Source: Roseobacter sinensis (GTDB lineage Bacteria; Pseudomonadota; Alphaproteobacteria; Rhodobacterales; Rhodobacteraceae). From it: a DNA stretch of 64,000 nt. Location of the stretch: positions 62,001-126,000 of the forward strand of contig NZ_JALIEB010000009.1 of the NCBI RefSeq assembly GCF_025755255.1, written 5' to 3'. This document shows, one piece after another, positions 40,519 through 50,569 of the stretch (position 1 is its first letter; every line of letters starts with the position of its first letter). The position numbers were made by a program, and so were the translations under genes. A model generated the notes under the pieces. That model ran no database searches, was not told where the DNA came from, and saw nothing but the letters and a program-made list of their open reading frames with translations.

Positions 40519-43454
40519 GGATTGACGGCAAGGGGCTGATCGACCGCGCCCAGCCTCTGCGGTTCCAGTTCGAGGGGATCGGACACACCGGGTTCGAGGG
40601 CGATACGCTGGCCTCGGCTTTGCTCGCCAAGGGCGTGCGGCTGATGGGCCGGTCGTTCAAGTACCACCGTCCGCGCGGTGTGCTGACCGCCGGCAGCGAA
40701 GAGCCGAATGCGCTGGTGACCATCGGGCGGGGTGCGGCGCAGGAGCCGAACGTGCGCGCCACCATGCTCGAGATCTACGACGGGCTTGACGCCCGCGCCC
40801 AAAACGCCTGGCCGTCGCTGCGTGCCGATGCGATGGCCATCAACGATGTCGCCTGGCCGTTTCTGGGCGCCGGGTTCTACTACAAGACCTTCATGTGGCC
40901 GCGCGGGTTCTGGGAACGGCTCTATGAGCCGCTCATCCGGCGTGCAGCCGGGCTGGGCGCTCTCAGCGGCGCACATCATCCCGATCGATCCGAAAAGGCC
41001 TATGCCTTTTGCGATCTTCTGGTGATCGGCTCGGGGCCTGCGGGGCTGGCGGCGGCGCTGACCGCCGGGCGTGCCGGAGCGGATGTGCTGTTGGTCGAGG
41101 AAGACAGTCTCTTCGGCGGGCGGCTCAATGCCGAGACCTTCGAGGTGGATGGCCTTGCCGGCCCCGACTGGGCGGCGCAAACGGTGGCTGAGCTGCGAGA
41201 CATGGAGAATGTGCGGCTGATGACCCGCACTTGCGTCGTCGGCGCCTACGACCATGGGACCTATGCCGCAGTCGAGCGGGTGGGCCCGCACGGGGCCAGG
41301 CGCCCGGAGGGCGGGGTTGCCGAGACCTTTTGGCGAATTGTGGCGAAACGCGCGATTCTCGCAGCCGGGGCGATCGAACGGCCCGTTGCCTTTGAGAACA
41401 ACGACCGGCCGGGCATCATGACCGCAAGCGCCGTGCGCGCGTACCTCAACCGTTGGGGGGTCGCCTCTGGCCAACGTGTGGCCGTGTTCGGCAACAATGA
41501 TGATGCACATCGCACGGCGGTTGATCTGGAAGCGGCGGGCGTCGAGGTTGCGGCGTTGATCGACAGCCGCGCGGAGATCGCGCCGCCGGATCTCAACTGC
41601 CCGGTCTATGCCGGTGCCATGGTCACCGGCAGCGCGGGGCGGCTGGGGCTCAAGCGGATCTCGGTGAAGACCGGCCGGGGCAACAAGGATATCGAGGTCG
41701 ACTGCCTGGCCATGTCGGGCGGCTGGAACCCCACGGTGCATCTGACCTGTCACATGAACGGCCGTCCGACCTGGCGCGCGGATATCGCAAGCTTCGTACC
41801 GACGCCGGGCAGCATTCCCGGACTTGTAACCGCAGGCGCATGCAATGGAGATTTCAGCACGCAAGCCTGTCTGAAGGCGGGAGCCGAGGCTGCGGCGGCC
41901 GTCCTGAAGGACCTCGGGCTCAAGGCGTCGGGCGGGGCGCGGCTGGCGGAGGCGGAGGACAGTCCGTACCGGATCGCACCGCTCTGGGCGGTGCCGGGCA
42001 CCGGCCGCGCCTGGCTCGACTTCCAGAACGATGTGACCGTCAAGGACGTCAAGCAGGCGGCCGTCGAAAACTTCCGCTCGGTCGAGCATATGAAGCGTTA
42101 CACCACGCAAGGCATGGCCACCGATCAGGGCAAGAATTCCAACGTGGCGGCCCTTGCCCTGCTGGCGGATGCCACGGGTCGCGGCATCCCCGAGACCGGG
42201 ACGACGACCTTCCGCCCTCCGTTCTCGCCGGTATCGCTCGCGACGTTCGGGGCCGGGGCGCAGGGCATCGGGTTCGCGCCGCAGCGTCTCACCACCTCGC
42301 ATGGCGAAAGCATAGCGCGGGGCGCGCCGATGATCGAGGCCGGTCTGTGGTACCGGCCCAGCTATTTCCCGCAGAAGGGGGAGACCCACTGGCGGCAGTC
42401 CTGCGACCGCGAGGTGGGATACGTGCGCAAGGCGGTCGGCGTCTGCGATGTCTCGACGCTCGGCAAGATTGACCTCCAGGGGCCGGGCGCCGCAGAGCTT
42501 CTGGATTTCGTCTATACGAACACCTTCTCCACGCTGAAGGTGGGTCGGGTGCGTTATGGGCTGATGCTGCGCGAAGACGGCTTTGTGATGGACGATGGCA
42601 CCACCGCACGCCTGGGCGATCAGCACTACGTGATGACGACCACAACGGCAGCGGCGGGCGCGGTGATGCGGCATCTGTACTTCGTGCATCAGGCGCTCTG
42701 CCCGCATCTCGACGTGCGCTTCACGTCGGTGACCGAGCAATGGGCGCAATTCGCGGTGGCCGGCCCGAAGTCGCGCGAGTTGCTGAACGGGCTGCTGGAT
42801 CAGCCCGTCGACAATGAGACCTGGCCCTTCATGGCCTGCGGTGACATGGCGATCGGAGGCATCCCGGGGCGGCTCTTCCGCATTTCGTTCTCGGGGGAGC
42901 ACGCGTATGAGGTCGCGGTGCCTGCACGCTATGGCGAGAGCCTTTTCAAGCGGTTGGTCGCCCGCGCCGAAGCGATGGGCGGCGGCGCCTACGGGATGGA
43001 GGCGCTCAACGTGTTGCGGATCGAGAAGGGGCATATCACCCATGCAGAGATCCACGGCCGCACCACCGCCTTCGATATCGGGTTCGCGCGGATGCTGAGC
43101 GCCAAGAAGGACTGTATCGGCAAGACCATGGCCGCGCGCGAGGGGCTGGTGGATCCGGGCCGCGAGCGGCTGGTGGGGCTGAAACCGGTGGGCGGCGACA
43201 GCGTGCTGAGCGCCGGCGCGCATCTCTTTGACACCGGTGTGGCCATGACGCGCGAGACGAGCCTCGGCTACACCACCTCGGCGGTCTTCTCGCCGACGCT
43301 GGGGCACCACATTGCGCTCGGCTTCCTGCAACGCGGCCCGGAACGGATGGGCGAGGTGATCCGTTGCTTCGATCACATGCGCGGACTCGAGGCAGAGGTG
43401 GAGGTCTGCCCCCCGGTTTTCGTCGATCCGGACGGAGGGCGGACCCGTGGGTGA
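40515..43454 (+). CDS. soxA: Sarcosine oxidase subunit alpha (locus 2)
   Basis: 979 residues. Domain order as in the paralogue: N-terminal GRSFKYHRPRGVLTAGSEEPN, Rossmann site LVIGSGPAGLAAALTAGRAGADV (about residue 170), the oxidoreductase core with LAMSGGWNP and AAVENFRSVEHMKRYTTQGMATDQGK, and a C-terminal GcvT-like THF domain (GVCDVSTLGKIDLQGPGA, FRISFSGEHAYEVAV, YGMEALNVLRIEKGH). It produces 5,10-methylene-THF from the methyl group. It is coupled to soxD (4-bp overlap) and soxG (8-bp overlap). Confidence 0.94.
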   Translation: MRIDGKGLIDRAQPLRFQFEGIGHTGFEGDTLASALLAKGVRLMGRSFKYHRPRGVLTAGSEEPNALVTIGRGAAQEPNVRATMLEIYDGLDARAQNAWPSLRADAMAINDVAWPFLGAGFYYKTFMWPRGFWERLYEPLIRRAAGLGALSGAHHPDRSEKAYAFCDLLVIGSGPAGLAAALTAGRAGADVLLVEEDSLFGGRLNAETFEVDGLAGPDWAAQTVAELRDMENVRLMTRTCVVGAYDHGTYAAVERVGPHGARRPEGGVAETFWRIVAKRAILAAGAIERPVAFENNDRPGIMTASAVRAYLNRWGVASGQRVAVFGNNDDAHRTAVDLEAAGVEVAALIDSRAEIAPPDLNCPVYAGAMVTGSAGRLGLKRISVKTGRGNKDIEVDCLAMSGGWNPTVHLTCHMNGRPTWRADIASFVPTPGSIPGLVTAGACNGDFSTQACLKAGAEAAAAVLKDLGLKASGGARLAEAEDSPYRIAPLWAVPGTGRAWLDFQNDVTVKDVKQAAVENFRSVEHMKRYTTQGMATDQGKNSNVAALALLADATGRGIPETGTTTFRPPFSPVSLATFGAGAQGIGFAPQRLTTSHGESIARGAPMIEAGLWYRPSYFPQKGETHWRQSCDREVGYVRKAVGVCDVSTLGKIDLQGPGAAELLDFVYTNTFSTLKVGRVRYGLMLREDGFVMDDGTTARLGDQHYVMTTTTAAAGAVMRHLYFVHQALCPHLDVRFTSVTEQWAQFAVAGPKSRELLNGLLDQPVDNETWPFMACGDMAIGGIPGRLFRISFSGEHAYEVAVPARYGESLFKRLVARAEAMGGGAYGMEALNVLRIEKGHITHAEIHGRTTAFDIGFARMLSAKKDCIGKTMAAREGLVDPGRERLVGLKPVGGDSVLSAGAHLFDTGVAMTRETSLGYTTSAVFSPTLGHHIALGFLQRGPERMGEVIRCFDHMRGLEAEVEVCPPVFVDPDGGRTRG

Positions 43455-43992
43455 GCTCGTCGGAACATCGCCCTGCGCAGGGGTGCTGCCGCTGACGATC
43501 GGCGACGTGCAGGCGGTGGAGGTAGAGCTCGGCCATCTGACCTCGATCGCGCCCTTTGCCGGGCAGGCCACGGCGGCATCGGTTGCACTGGAGGCAGCCC
43601 ACGGAATGCCTCTGCCCAAGGCCAATTGCACAACCGGCAAGGAGGGCGCGCGGGCGATCTGGTTCGGGCGCGACATGGCGCTGCTTGCAGGCCCGACCTG
43701 CGATCCGGCAGTGGCCAAGCACGCGGCGCTGACCGATCAGTCTGACGCCTGGGCCGCGGTCACGCTGTCAGGCCCTTCGGCGGAAGATGTTCTGGCTCGG
43801 CTCGTGCCTGTCGATCTGCGCAGCGTCAGTTTCAAGCGCGGCCACACGGCGCGAACGCTGCTCAAGCACATGAACGGCTCGGTCACGCGGCTGGGCCCGG
43901 AGAGCTTCCTGATCCTTGTCTTCCGCTCGATGGCGCGGACTCTTGCGCATGATCTCAAAGAGGCTATGGAAGCGGTTGCCGCGCGCGGATAG
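43447..43992 (+). CDS. soxG: Sarcosine oxidase subunit gamma (locus 2)
   Basis: 181 residues from a GTG start overlapping the soxA stop by 8 bp, exactly as in locus 1. Conserved gamma-subunit pieces: WAAVTLSGPSAEDVLARLVPVDLRSVSFKRGHTARTLLKHM and GPESFLILVFRSMARTL. Low identity to the other SoxG, as expected for the fastest-evolving subunit. Confidence 0.88.
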   Translation: MGELVGTSPCAGVLPLTIGDVQAVEVELGHLTSIAPFAGQATAASVALEAAHGMPLPKANCTTGKEGARAIWFGRDMALLAGPTCDPAVAKHAALTDQSDAWAAVTLSGPSAEDVLARLVPVDLRSVSFKRGHTARTLLKHMNGSVTRLGPESFLILVFRSMARTLAHDLKEAMEAVAARG

Positions 43993-44032
43993 ACTGCGCG
44001 GCATCGAGAGTGAGGCGGAGAGAGAGATCGAC

Positions 44033-44335
44033 ATGATGCGTTTTGTTCTAGCGGGCGCTCTGGCGCTGACGGCGGCGCCGGCCCTGGCGCAAAGCGAAAA
44101 GGAAGTGAGCTGCGGCTATCAGGCCGACGTGGTGGCAGCGGTGCGCCAGGCGCGGCTTGACCGCGTGAAGGAGCGGCAGGTGGAAGAAACCGTGCTCGCG
44201 GGCAACCCGAGCTGGCCCGAGAAGTTCAACAACGCGATCCCGCTGGTGACCCCGTGGATCTACGAGATGCCGCGCAAGGATGTGCGCGACAACGATCTGG
44301 CGGCGGTTTGGAGGGAAGCCTGCCTCGCGCAGTAG
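44033..44335 (+). CDS. Small exported protein, unknown function
   Basis: 100 residues. Signal peptide MMRFVLAGALALTAAPALAQ, mature part with two cysteines (VSCGYQADVV near the start, WREACLAQ at the end) likely joined in a disulfide, and a central TPWIYEMPRKDVRDNDL. No family recognised. It lies 40 bp behind soxG and could ride on that transcript; a GGAG-rich stretch precedes it. Confidence 0.7.
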   Translation: MMRFVLAGALALTAAPALAQSEKEVSCGYQADVVAAVRQARLDRVKERQVEETVLAGNPSWPEKFNNAIPLVTPWIYEMPRKDVRDNDLAAVWREACLAQ

Positions 44336-44390
44336 GCTCTGCGCCGGGTCTTTGCTGGACTCTGATCGCCCGGCCTAGGATACTTTCGGG

Positions 44391-46349
44391 ATGAGTCTCC
44401 CGCCCGGATTTCTGGATGAGCTACGCACCCGCCTGAGCCTGACCTCGGTGGTCGGGCGCAAGGTCATGTGGGACATGCGCAAGTCCAATCAGGCCAAGGG
44501 CGATATGTGGGCACCGTGCCCCTTCCATCAGGAAAAATCGGCCAGCTTCCACGTCGATGACCGCAAGGGGTTCTACTACTGCTTCGGGTGCCACGCGAAG
44601 GGGGATGCGATTTCCTTCGTGCGCGAGAGCGAGAATGTTGGCTTCATGGAGGCGGTGGAGATCCTGGCGCGCGAAGCCGGGATGACCATGCCGGCGCGCG
44701 ATCCGCAGGCACAGCAGAAAGCCGACAAGCGCAGCCAGCTGGCCGAGGTGATGGAACAGGCGGTCAAGTTCTTCCGCCTGCAGCTCAATACTGGTGCGGC
44801 GGCGGAGGCGCGGGCCTATCTCGACCGGCGCGGGCTGGATGCGGCGGCGTTGGAGCGCTGGGAGATCGGCTTTGCGCCGGACCAGTGGCAGGGCCTCTGG
44901 GATCATCTGAAGGGCAAAAATGTCGAGGATCAGCTGATCCTCGATGCGGGGTTGGCGAAGCCGTCTAGCAAAGGCGGCAAGCCCTATGACACCTTTCGCG
45001 GGCGCATCATCTTCCCCATCCGCGACGCGCGCGGTCGGGCCATTGCCTTTGGCGGGCGCGCGATGGACCCCAACGACAATGCCAAATACCTGAACTCGCC
45101 CGAAACCGCGCTCTTCGACAAGGGACGCAGCCTCTACAACCACGGGCCGGCGCGCACGGCGGCGGGCAAGGGGCAACCTCTGATCGTGGCCGAAGGCTAT
45201 ATGGATGTGATCGCGCTGGCCGCGCATGGGTTCGAGGCGGCGGTCGCGCCCCTTGGCACCGCGATCACGGAACACCAGTTGCAGATGCTCTGGCGGATCG
45301 CGCCCGAGCCGATTGTGGCCCTCGACGGCGACACCGCCGGGCTGCGCGCGGCGATGCGGCTGATCGATCTGGCGCTGCCGCTGCTGGAAGCCGGGCGGTC
45401 CCTGCGCTTTGCGATCATGCCGCCGGGCAAGGACCCGGACGATCTGCTGCGGGCCGAGGGGGCACCGGCCTTGCAGAGGTTGCTCGATCAGGCGCTGCCC
45501 ATGGTTCAGCTGCTCTGGCGGCGCGAGACCGAAGGCAAGATCTTTGACAGCCCCGAACGCAAGGCGGCGCTCGACAAGGCGCTGCGCGACAAGATCATGC
45601 TAATCCGGGATCCGTCGATCCGCAGCCACTACGGGCAGGAGCTCAAGGACATGCGCTGGCAGCTGTTCCGCCCACAACGTGCGGCAGGCGGCCGGTCCGG
45701 CCGGCAGGGACGTCGATGGGCCGATGCGCCGGCCTCGGCGCTTGCATCGACCAAGGCGTCGGTGCTGGCCGTCTCGGCCGATATGAGCGCCACCGAGCAG
45801 CTCCGCGAAGCTGTCATCCTTGCCGTTCTCGTGACCTGCCCGGAGCTTGTCGAGACCTTCGAATCCGGATTGGAGCAGATGCGGTGCAATGACCCGCTTC
45901 ATGCCGATCTGCGGGACCTGATCCTGCGGCATATGAGCTTGGATGCCGAGGCCATGCGCCACCGCATATCCGACGCCCTGGGGCCGGAGCCCCTTGAAAA
46001 CCTGTTCGCTCAACGCCATGTCGCCATCGTGCCCTGCATCCGTGTTCCGGGTGATCTTGAAAAGGCACGCATGACAGTCGCGGAGGAGATGGCGAAGTTG
46101 CAAAGCGCCCGTGGGCTGGATGCCGAGATTTCCGAGGCCGTCGAAGACCTCGACGGGGTTGCTGACGAGGGTTTGACCTGGCGCCTGTCGGAAGCTGCGC
46201 GGGCTGCGGAACAGGCCCGGCGCAGCAGCCAGGACGACAAGGCGGAATACGACATCGCCGACAATGGCGCCGTGCTGAGCCGCGATGAAAGACGCAGATT
46301 GGATCACCTTTTGGGACAGATTGACCTCGAGAAGCGGGGGAAATCGTGA
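44391..46349 (+). CDS. dnaG: DNA primase DnaG
   Basis: 652 residues. It synthesises RNA primers at replication forks. The CHC2 zinc ribbon is complete (Cys43, His46, Cys64, Cys67 in CPFHQEKSASFHVDD and YYCFGCH), the TOPRIM core shows VAEGYMDVIAL and ALDGDTAGLRAA, and IRDARGRAIAFGGRAM is the RNA polymerase basic motif. The C-terminal helicase-binding part is more divergent, ending in a helical tail. It is directly upstream of rpoD as in many Proteobacteria. Confidence 0.97.
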   Translation: MSLPPGFLDELRTRLSLTSVVGRKVMWDMRKSNQAKGDMWAPCPFHQEKSASFHVDDRKGFYYCFGCHAKGDAISFVRESENVGFMEAVEILAREAGMTMPARDPQAQQKADKRSQLAEVMEQAVKFFRLQLNTGAAAEARAYLDRRGLDAAALERWEIGFAPDQWQGLWDHLKGKNVEDQLILDAGLAKPSSKGGKPYDTFRGRIIFPIRDARGRAIAFGGRAMDPNDNAKYLNSPETALFDKGRSLYNHGPARTAAGKGQPLIVAEGYMDVIALAAHGFEAAVAPLGTAITEHQLQMLWRIAPEPIVALDGDTAGLRAAMRLIDLALPLLEAGRSLRFAIMPPGKDPDDLLRAEGAPALQRLLDQALPMVQLLWRRETEGKIFDSPERKAALDKALRDKIMLIRDPSIRSHYGQELKDMRWQLFRPQRAAGGRSGRQGRRWADAPASALASTKASVLAVSADMSATEQLREAVILAVLVTCPELVETFESGLEQMRCNDPLHADLRDLILRHMSLDAEAMRHRISDALGPEPLENLFAQRHVAIVPCIRVPGDLEKARMTVAEEMAKLQSARGLDAEISEAVEDLDGVADEGLTWRLSEAARAAEQARRSSQDDKAEYDIADNGAVLSRDERRRLDHLLGQIDLEKRGKS

Positions 46350-46451
46350 AGACGGTCGTCTGTCAGCGGACCCAGCGGGCGAATCACACGCCACGAATGG
46401 GGCCGGTTTGAGGCCGTTGCGTGGTGCGTGAAAGCACCACAATCCGGGCGG

Positions 46452-46466
46452 TTAACCATATTTGAA
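46452..46466. promoter_or_regulatory. CtrA-like site upstream of rpoD
   Basis: TTAA-CCATATT-TGAA resembles the CtrA full site TTAA-N7-TTAA with one mismatch and contains the 8-base CtrA half-site TTAACCAT exactly. It lies 112 bp before the rpoD start in the 229-bp dnaG-rpoD gap. No other clear element is seen there. Confidence 0.35.
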
Positions 46467-46578
46467 CGGGAAACGCCCAGAAAAAGAAGGTAAATGGGTG
46501 GTCGAATCGCCCGAAACCGCTAGATGATTCTCAAGTGATTCGGGCAAGCGAATCGTTGAGACGCGTGAGGAGTATTGA

Positions 46579-48561
46579 ATGGCCGCCAAAGACAGCAACA
46601 CCGACTCCAAGCCAGACGACCAGGACGCGGGCCACTCGCTCGACATGAGCCAGGCCGCCGTCAAGAAGATGATCGGCGAGGCGCGCGAGAAAGGCTACAT
46701 CACCTACGATCAGCTCAATACGGTGCTGCCGCCCGATCAGGTCAGCTCCGAGCAGATTGAGGATGTGATGTCGATGCTCTCCGAGATGGGCATCAACATC
46801 ATCGAGGACGAAGACGCCGAGGAAGAAGAGGCGAAGGGCTCCACCGAGCTGACGACCACCGAAGGCACGCGTGAAGTTGCATTGGGGTCGGGCACCTCTG
46901 AAAAGCTCGACCGCACGGACGACCCCGTGCGCATGTACCTGCGCGAAATGGGCTCGGTCGAGCTTCTGTCGCGCGAGGGTGAGATCGCGATTGCCAAGCG
47001 CATCGAGGCAGGCCGCAACACGATGATTGCGGGCCTCTGCGAGAGCCCGCTGACCTTCCAGGCGATCACCATCTGGCGCGACGAGCTTCTGTCGGAAGAG
47101 ATCCTTCTGCGCGACGTCATCGACCTCGAGGCCACATTCGGCAACCAAATGGACGAGGACGGTGCGGTGGATGAGCCCGTGGTCGCGGCCGACGGCAGCA
47201 CCGCCAAGACGGAAGACGAGGGTCCGGAACTGGACGCCGATGGCAACCCGATCGCGCAGGACGACGACGACGAGGATGACGATCAGGCCAACATGTCGCT
47301 GGCTGCGATGGAAGCCGCGTTGAAGCCGCAGGTGCTCGAAGCGCTCGACACCATTGCGGAGGACTACGTGAAGTTGAGCGAGATGCAGGACAGCCGCATC
47401 TCGGCCACGCTTAACGAAGACGGCACCTTCTCCGAGGCGGATGAAGAGCTCTACCAGAAGCTGCGGTCCGAGATCGTGCTGCTGGTGAACGATCTGCATC
47501 TGCACAACAACCGTATCGAAGCGCTGATCGACCAGCTTTACGGCATCAACCGGCGCATCATGCAGATCGACAGCTCCATGGTGAAGCTGGCGGATCAGGC
47601 GCGGATCAACCGGCGCGAATTCATCGACGAATACCGCGGCTACGAGCTCGATCCGAACTGGATGGAGCGGATGGCCGAGAAGCCCGGGCGCGGCTGGCAG
47701 ATGTTCATCGAACGCTCCACCGAGAAGGTTGAAGAGCTGCGCACGGACATGGCGCAGGTCGGCCAGTATGTGGGCCTCGACATCTCCGAATTCCGCCGCA
47801 TCGTGCAGCAGGTGCAGAAGGGCGAGAAAGAGGCGCGCCAGGCCAAAAAGGAAATGGTCGAGGCGAACCTGCGTCTGGTGATCTCCATTGCCAAGAAATA
47901 CACGAACCGCGGCCTGCAATTCCTTGATCTCATTCAGGAAGGCAACATCGGCCTGATGAAGGCGGTGGACAAGTTCGAATACCGCCGCGGCTACAAGTTC
48001 TCGACCTATGCGACCTGGTGGATCCGTCAGGCGATCACCCGCTCGATTGCCGATCAGGCCCGCACCATCCGCATTCCGGTGCATATGATCGAGACGATCA
48101 ACAAGCTGGTGCGCACCGGGCGCCAGATGCTGCACGAGATCGGCCGCGAGCCGACACCGGAGGAGCTGGCCGAGAAGCTGCAGATGCCGCTGGAGAAGGT
48201 CCGCAAGGTGATGAAGATCGCCAAGGAGCCGATCTCTCTGGAGACGCCGATTGGCGACGAGGAAGATTCGCAACTGGGCGATTTCATCGAGGACAAGAAC
48301 GCGGTGCTGCCTTTGGACAGCGCCATTCAGGAGAACCTGAAAGAGACCACGACTCGTGTGCTGGCATCGCTCACCCCGCGTGAAGAACGCGTGCTGCGCA
48401 TGCGCTTCGGTATCGGCATGAACACCGACCACACGCTCGAAGAGGTCGGCCAGCAGTTCAGCGTGACCCGCGAACGCATCCGCCAGATCGAAGCGAAGGC
48501 GCTGCGGAAGCTGAAGCATCCAAGTCGGTCGCGGAAACTGCGGAGTTTCTTGGATCAGTAG
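46579..48561 (+). CDS. rpoD: Primary sigma factor RpoD (sigma-70)
   Basis: 660 residues. Region 1.1 at the N-terminus, region 1.2 [29 protein letters not shown], an acidic non-conserved insert around residues 190-240, region 2 ([51 protein letters not shown]), region 3 and region 4.2 ([28 protein letters not shown]). It is the housekeeping sigma factor directing transcription from -35/-10 promoters. AGGAG precedes the ATG. Confidence 0.98.
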   Translation: MAAKDSNTDSKPDDQDAGHSLDMSQAAVKKMIGEAREKGYITYDQLNTVLPPDQVSSEQIEDVMSMLSEMGINIIEDEDAEEEEAKGSTELTTTEGTREVALGSGTSEKLDRTDDPVRMYLREMGSVELLSREGEIAIAKRIEAGRNTMIAGLCESPLTFQAITIWRDELLSEEILLRDVIDLEATFGNQMDEDGAVDEPVVAADGSTAKTEDEGPELDADGNPIAQDDDDEDDDQANMSLAAMEAALKPQVLEALDTIAEDYVKLSEMQDSRISATLNEDGTFSEADEELYQKLRSEIVLLVNDLHLHNNRIEALIDQLYGINRRIMQIDSSMVKLADQARINRREFIDEYRGYELDPNWMERMAEKPGRGWQMFIERSTEKVEELRTDMAQVGQYVGLDISEFRRIVQQVQKGEKEARQAKKEMVEANLRLVISIAKKYTNRGLQFLDLIQEGNIGLMKAVDKFEYRRGYKFSTYATWWIRQAITRSIADQARTIRIPVHMIETINKLVRTGRQMLHEIGREPTPEELAEKLQMPLEKVRKVMKIAKEPISLETPIGDEEDSQLGDFIEDKNAVLPLDSAIQENLKETTTRVLASLTPREERVLRMRFGIGMNTDHTLEEVGQQFSVTRERIRQIEAKALRKLKHPSRSRKLRSFLDQ

Positions 48562-48564
48562 AGT

Positions 48565-49200
48565 TTGGCTTGTAGCAAACGGTCGCCCAAGTACAGACTG
48601 AAACTTTGGGCCTATTACAGCATCGTTGTCCCAGGGGCCCTCGGTTTTCTCGCTTGGCTCTTTGTTTGGGGTGTCCCAGTCTTAGAATTTGTCGCCAGTG
48701 ACGCGTGGATCCAACTCACACGACCCCTCAATGGTGTCCTGATGGCACTGGCGTTTGTTCAGATCCTCATACTTTTTTGGGGTGTGGAAGAGACCAGGGT
48801 CTTTTTTGCTGAGAGGGCGCTCCGGAAAGGGAAGGTTCCAACGGATCGAACAGTAGCCGAGTATGACTGGTATGCAATCGGAGTGCTTTCCTTTGGAACC
48901 TTCTGCGCGGGCGTTTTGTACTCATGCATTTTGGTCATTTGCATCCCGATGGCGACAACTCTGGTAGATCGACAGCCTCTGTTGCAAGTGCAGGTTGTCA
49001 CAGAGGTGTACCACGGCAGCGGAACAAAGGGACGCAACGCAATTCGCTTCGACGGCACGCACTGGTTGGTCGGCGGCCTGATTGAACCCCCACCAGAGAT
49101 TCTGGATGCGGCGGGCGTCGGCGATCGGGTCGTACTGACAGGCGTCGGCAACCGCTGGGGCGTTTTCTATGACGACATTGAGCTGATTAAGCAGCAGTGA
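48565..49200 (+). CDS. Orphan multi-pass membrane protein of low GC content
   Basis: 211 residues from a TTG start 3 bp after rpoD; no ATG or GTG is available near the N-terminus, so the start is uncertain. Four hydrophobic segments (YYSIVVPGALGFLAWLFVWG, LNGVLMALAFVQILILFWG, YAIGVLSFGTFCAGVLYSCILVICI) precede a soluble beta-rich tail (VTEVYHGSGTKGRNAIRFDGTHWLVGG, GVGDRVVLTGVGNRWGVFYDDIELI). Three 60-base lines of the gene contain 50-55 percent GC against 63 percent in a line of rpoD. Composition and lack of any recognised family point to recent acquisition. Confidence 0.6.
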   Translation: MACSKRSPKYRLKLWAYYSIVVPGALGFLAWLFVWGVPVLEFVASDAWIQLTRPLNGVLMALAFVQILILFWGVEETRVFFAERALRKGKVPTDRTVAEYDWYAIGVLSFGTFCAGVLYSCILVICIPMATTLVDRQPLLQVQVVTEVYHGSGTKGRNAIRFDGTHWLVGGLIEPPPEILDAAGVGDRVVLTGVGNRWGVFYDDIELIKQQ

Positions 49201-49277
49201 AAGTACGTGCTGGTATCTTGCTTCCGCCTTGGAACTGACCAAGTTATGGTCTGGTGACAGGCCGAATTGGAGGGATC

Positions 49278-49553
49278 ATGCAATTTCTTAAAAAGCTCTT
49301 GGGCGGTGGAGACAACTCAGAGGCGAAAGCCTCAAGTGAGACTTACGAGGGCTTTCAGATCACACCCACGCCTATCGCCGAAGGCAATACCTACCGGGTG
49401 GCGGCGACCATCGAGAAAGAGGTGGATGGCGAGATGAAGGCGCACAAGCTGGTGCGCGCCGACACGCTGCAAGGGCTGGAAGAGGCGCAGGCCGCCTGCA
49501 TCCGCAAGGCCAAGCAGGTAATCGACGAGCAGGGCGAGCGGATTTTCCGGTGA
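49278..49553 (+). CDS. HlyU-family protein
   Basis: 91 residues. The start MQFLKKLLGG followed by SSETYEGFQITPTPIAEGNTYRVAATIEKEVDGEMKAHKLVRADTL and a closing helix with AQAACIRKAKQVIDEQGERIF match the small HlyU family (PF10115 type), described as transcriptional regulators. This is not the ArsR-type HlyU of Vibrio cholerae. Strong GGAGGG before the ATG at 49278. It overlaps yjbQ by 4 bp. Confidence 0.82.
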   Translation: MQFLKKLLGGGDNSEAKASSETYEGFQITPTPIAEGNTYRVAATIEKEVDGEMKAHKLVRADTLQGLEEAQAACIRKAKQVIDEQGERIFR

Positions 49554-49972
49554 GCCCTGACGGCCCCGCCGAGATCACAATTTCGACCCGGGGGCAGGGG
49601 CTCTACGAATTTACAAAACAGATCCCTCCGCTGACCGGCTCCGGGCTGCTCACGCTGTTCATCCGCCACACCTCGGCCAGCCTGCTCATTCAGGAAAACG
49701 CCGACCCCGAGGTGCAGACCGATCTTGCGAATTTCTTCGCCCGGCTGGTGCCACCGGCGAGTGATCCGTCGATGTCCTATCTGACCCATACCTACGAAGG
49801 CCCGGACGACATGCCTGCGCATATCAAGGCTGCACTCCTGCCCACGCATCTTTGCATTCCGGTCACCGACGGGCAAATGGCGCTTGGCACCTGGCAAGGC
49901 ATCTACCTCTTTGAACATCGCGACCGGCCGCATCAGCGCCGGGTGGCGGTCTCCTTCCTGCCGGCCGCCTGA
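49550..49972 (+). CDS. yjbQ: YjbQ family (UPF0047) protein
   Basis: 140 residues from GTG. LLTLFIRHTSASLLIQENADPEVQTDL and MPAHIKAALL, LGTWQGIYLFEHRDRPHQRRVAVSF are the invariant segments of the YjbQ/UPF0047 trimeric fold; the conserved histidine lies in RHTSAS. Members have weak thiamine-phosphate-synthase activity when overproduced, the true role being unsettled. It overlaps the preceding hlyU-like gene (GTGA). Confidence 0.9.
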   Translation: MSPDGPAEITISTRGQGLYEFTKQIPPLTGSGLLTLFIRHTSASLLIQENADPEVQTDLANFFARLVPPASDPSMSYLTHTYEGPDDMPAHIKAALLPTHLCIPVTDGQMALGTWQGIYLFEHRDRPHQRRVAVSFLPAA

Positions 49973-50101
49973 CGGCTGTTTCCGCTACCATATCTGGGGC
50001 CGCATTTCCCCCCTACCCAAAACCTAGGCGCTCGCCTATAATTGTGGATAAGTGGGGCGGCGATCCCACAAAGAGGCGGATAGAGGAAGGGGAGACAGCC
50101 C

Positions 50102-50569
50102 ATGCGCTGCCCGTTTTGCGGAAACATTGACACACAGGTGAAAGACAGCCGGCCCGCAGAGGACCACGTGTCGATCCGGCGGCGACGGTTCTGCCCGGCC
50201 TGTGGCGGGCGGTTCACCACCTACGAGCGGGTGCAGCTGCGCGATCTTGTGGTGATCAAATCCAACGGCAAGCGAGAGGATTTCGACCGCGACAAGCTGG
50301 AGCGCTCGATCCGCATTTCGATGCAGAAGCGCCCCATCGATCCCGAGCGGATCGACCAGATGATCTCGGGCATCGTGCGGCGGCTGGAGAGCATGGGCGA
50401 GACGGACATTCCCTCTAAGACCATCGGTGAGATCGTGATGGAAGCGCTCGCGCGGATCGATACGGTGGCGTATGTCCGTTTTGCCAGCGTCTACAAGAAT
50501 TTCCAGGCAGCGGACGATTTCGATAAATTCGTCAGCGAGTTGCGGCCCGACGTCAAAAAAGAAGAGTGA
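50102..50569 (+). CDS. nrdR: Transcriptional repressor NrdR
   Basis: 155 residues. Zinc ribbon with Cys3, Cys6, Cys31, Cys34 (CPFCGN ... [13 protein letters not shown]) and an ATP-cone domain from about residue 50 ([18 protein letters not shown]). NrdR senses dATP/ATP and represses ribonucleotide reductase genes. Overlap with ribD by 4 bp (GTGA). A TATAAT at 50037-50042 is a possible -10 box. Confidence 0.97.
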   Translation: MRCPFCGNIDTQVKDSRPAEDHVSIRRRRFCPACGGRFTTYERVQLRDLVVIKSNGKREDFDRDKLERSIRISMQKRPIDPERIDQMISGIVRRLESMGETDIPSKTIGEIVMEALARIDTVAYVRFASVYKNFQAADDFDKFVSELRPDVKKEE

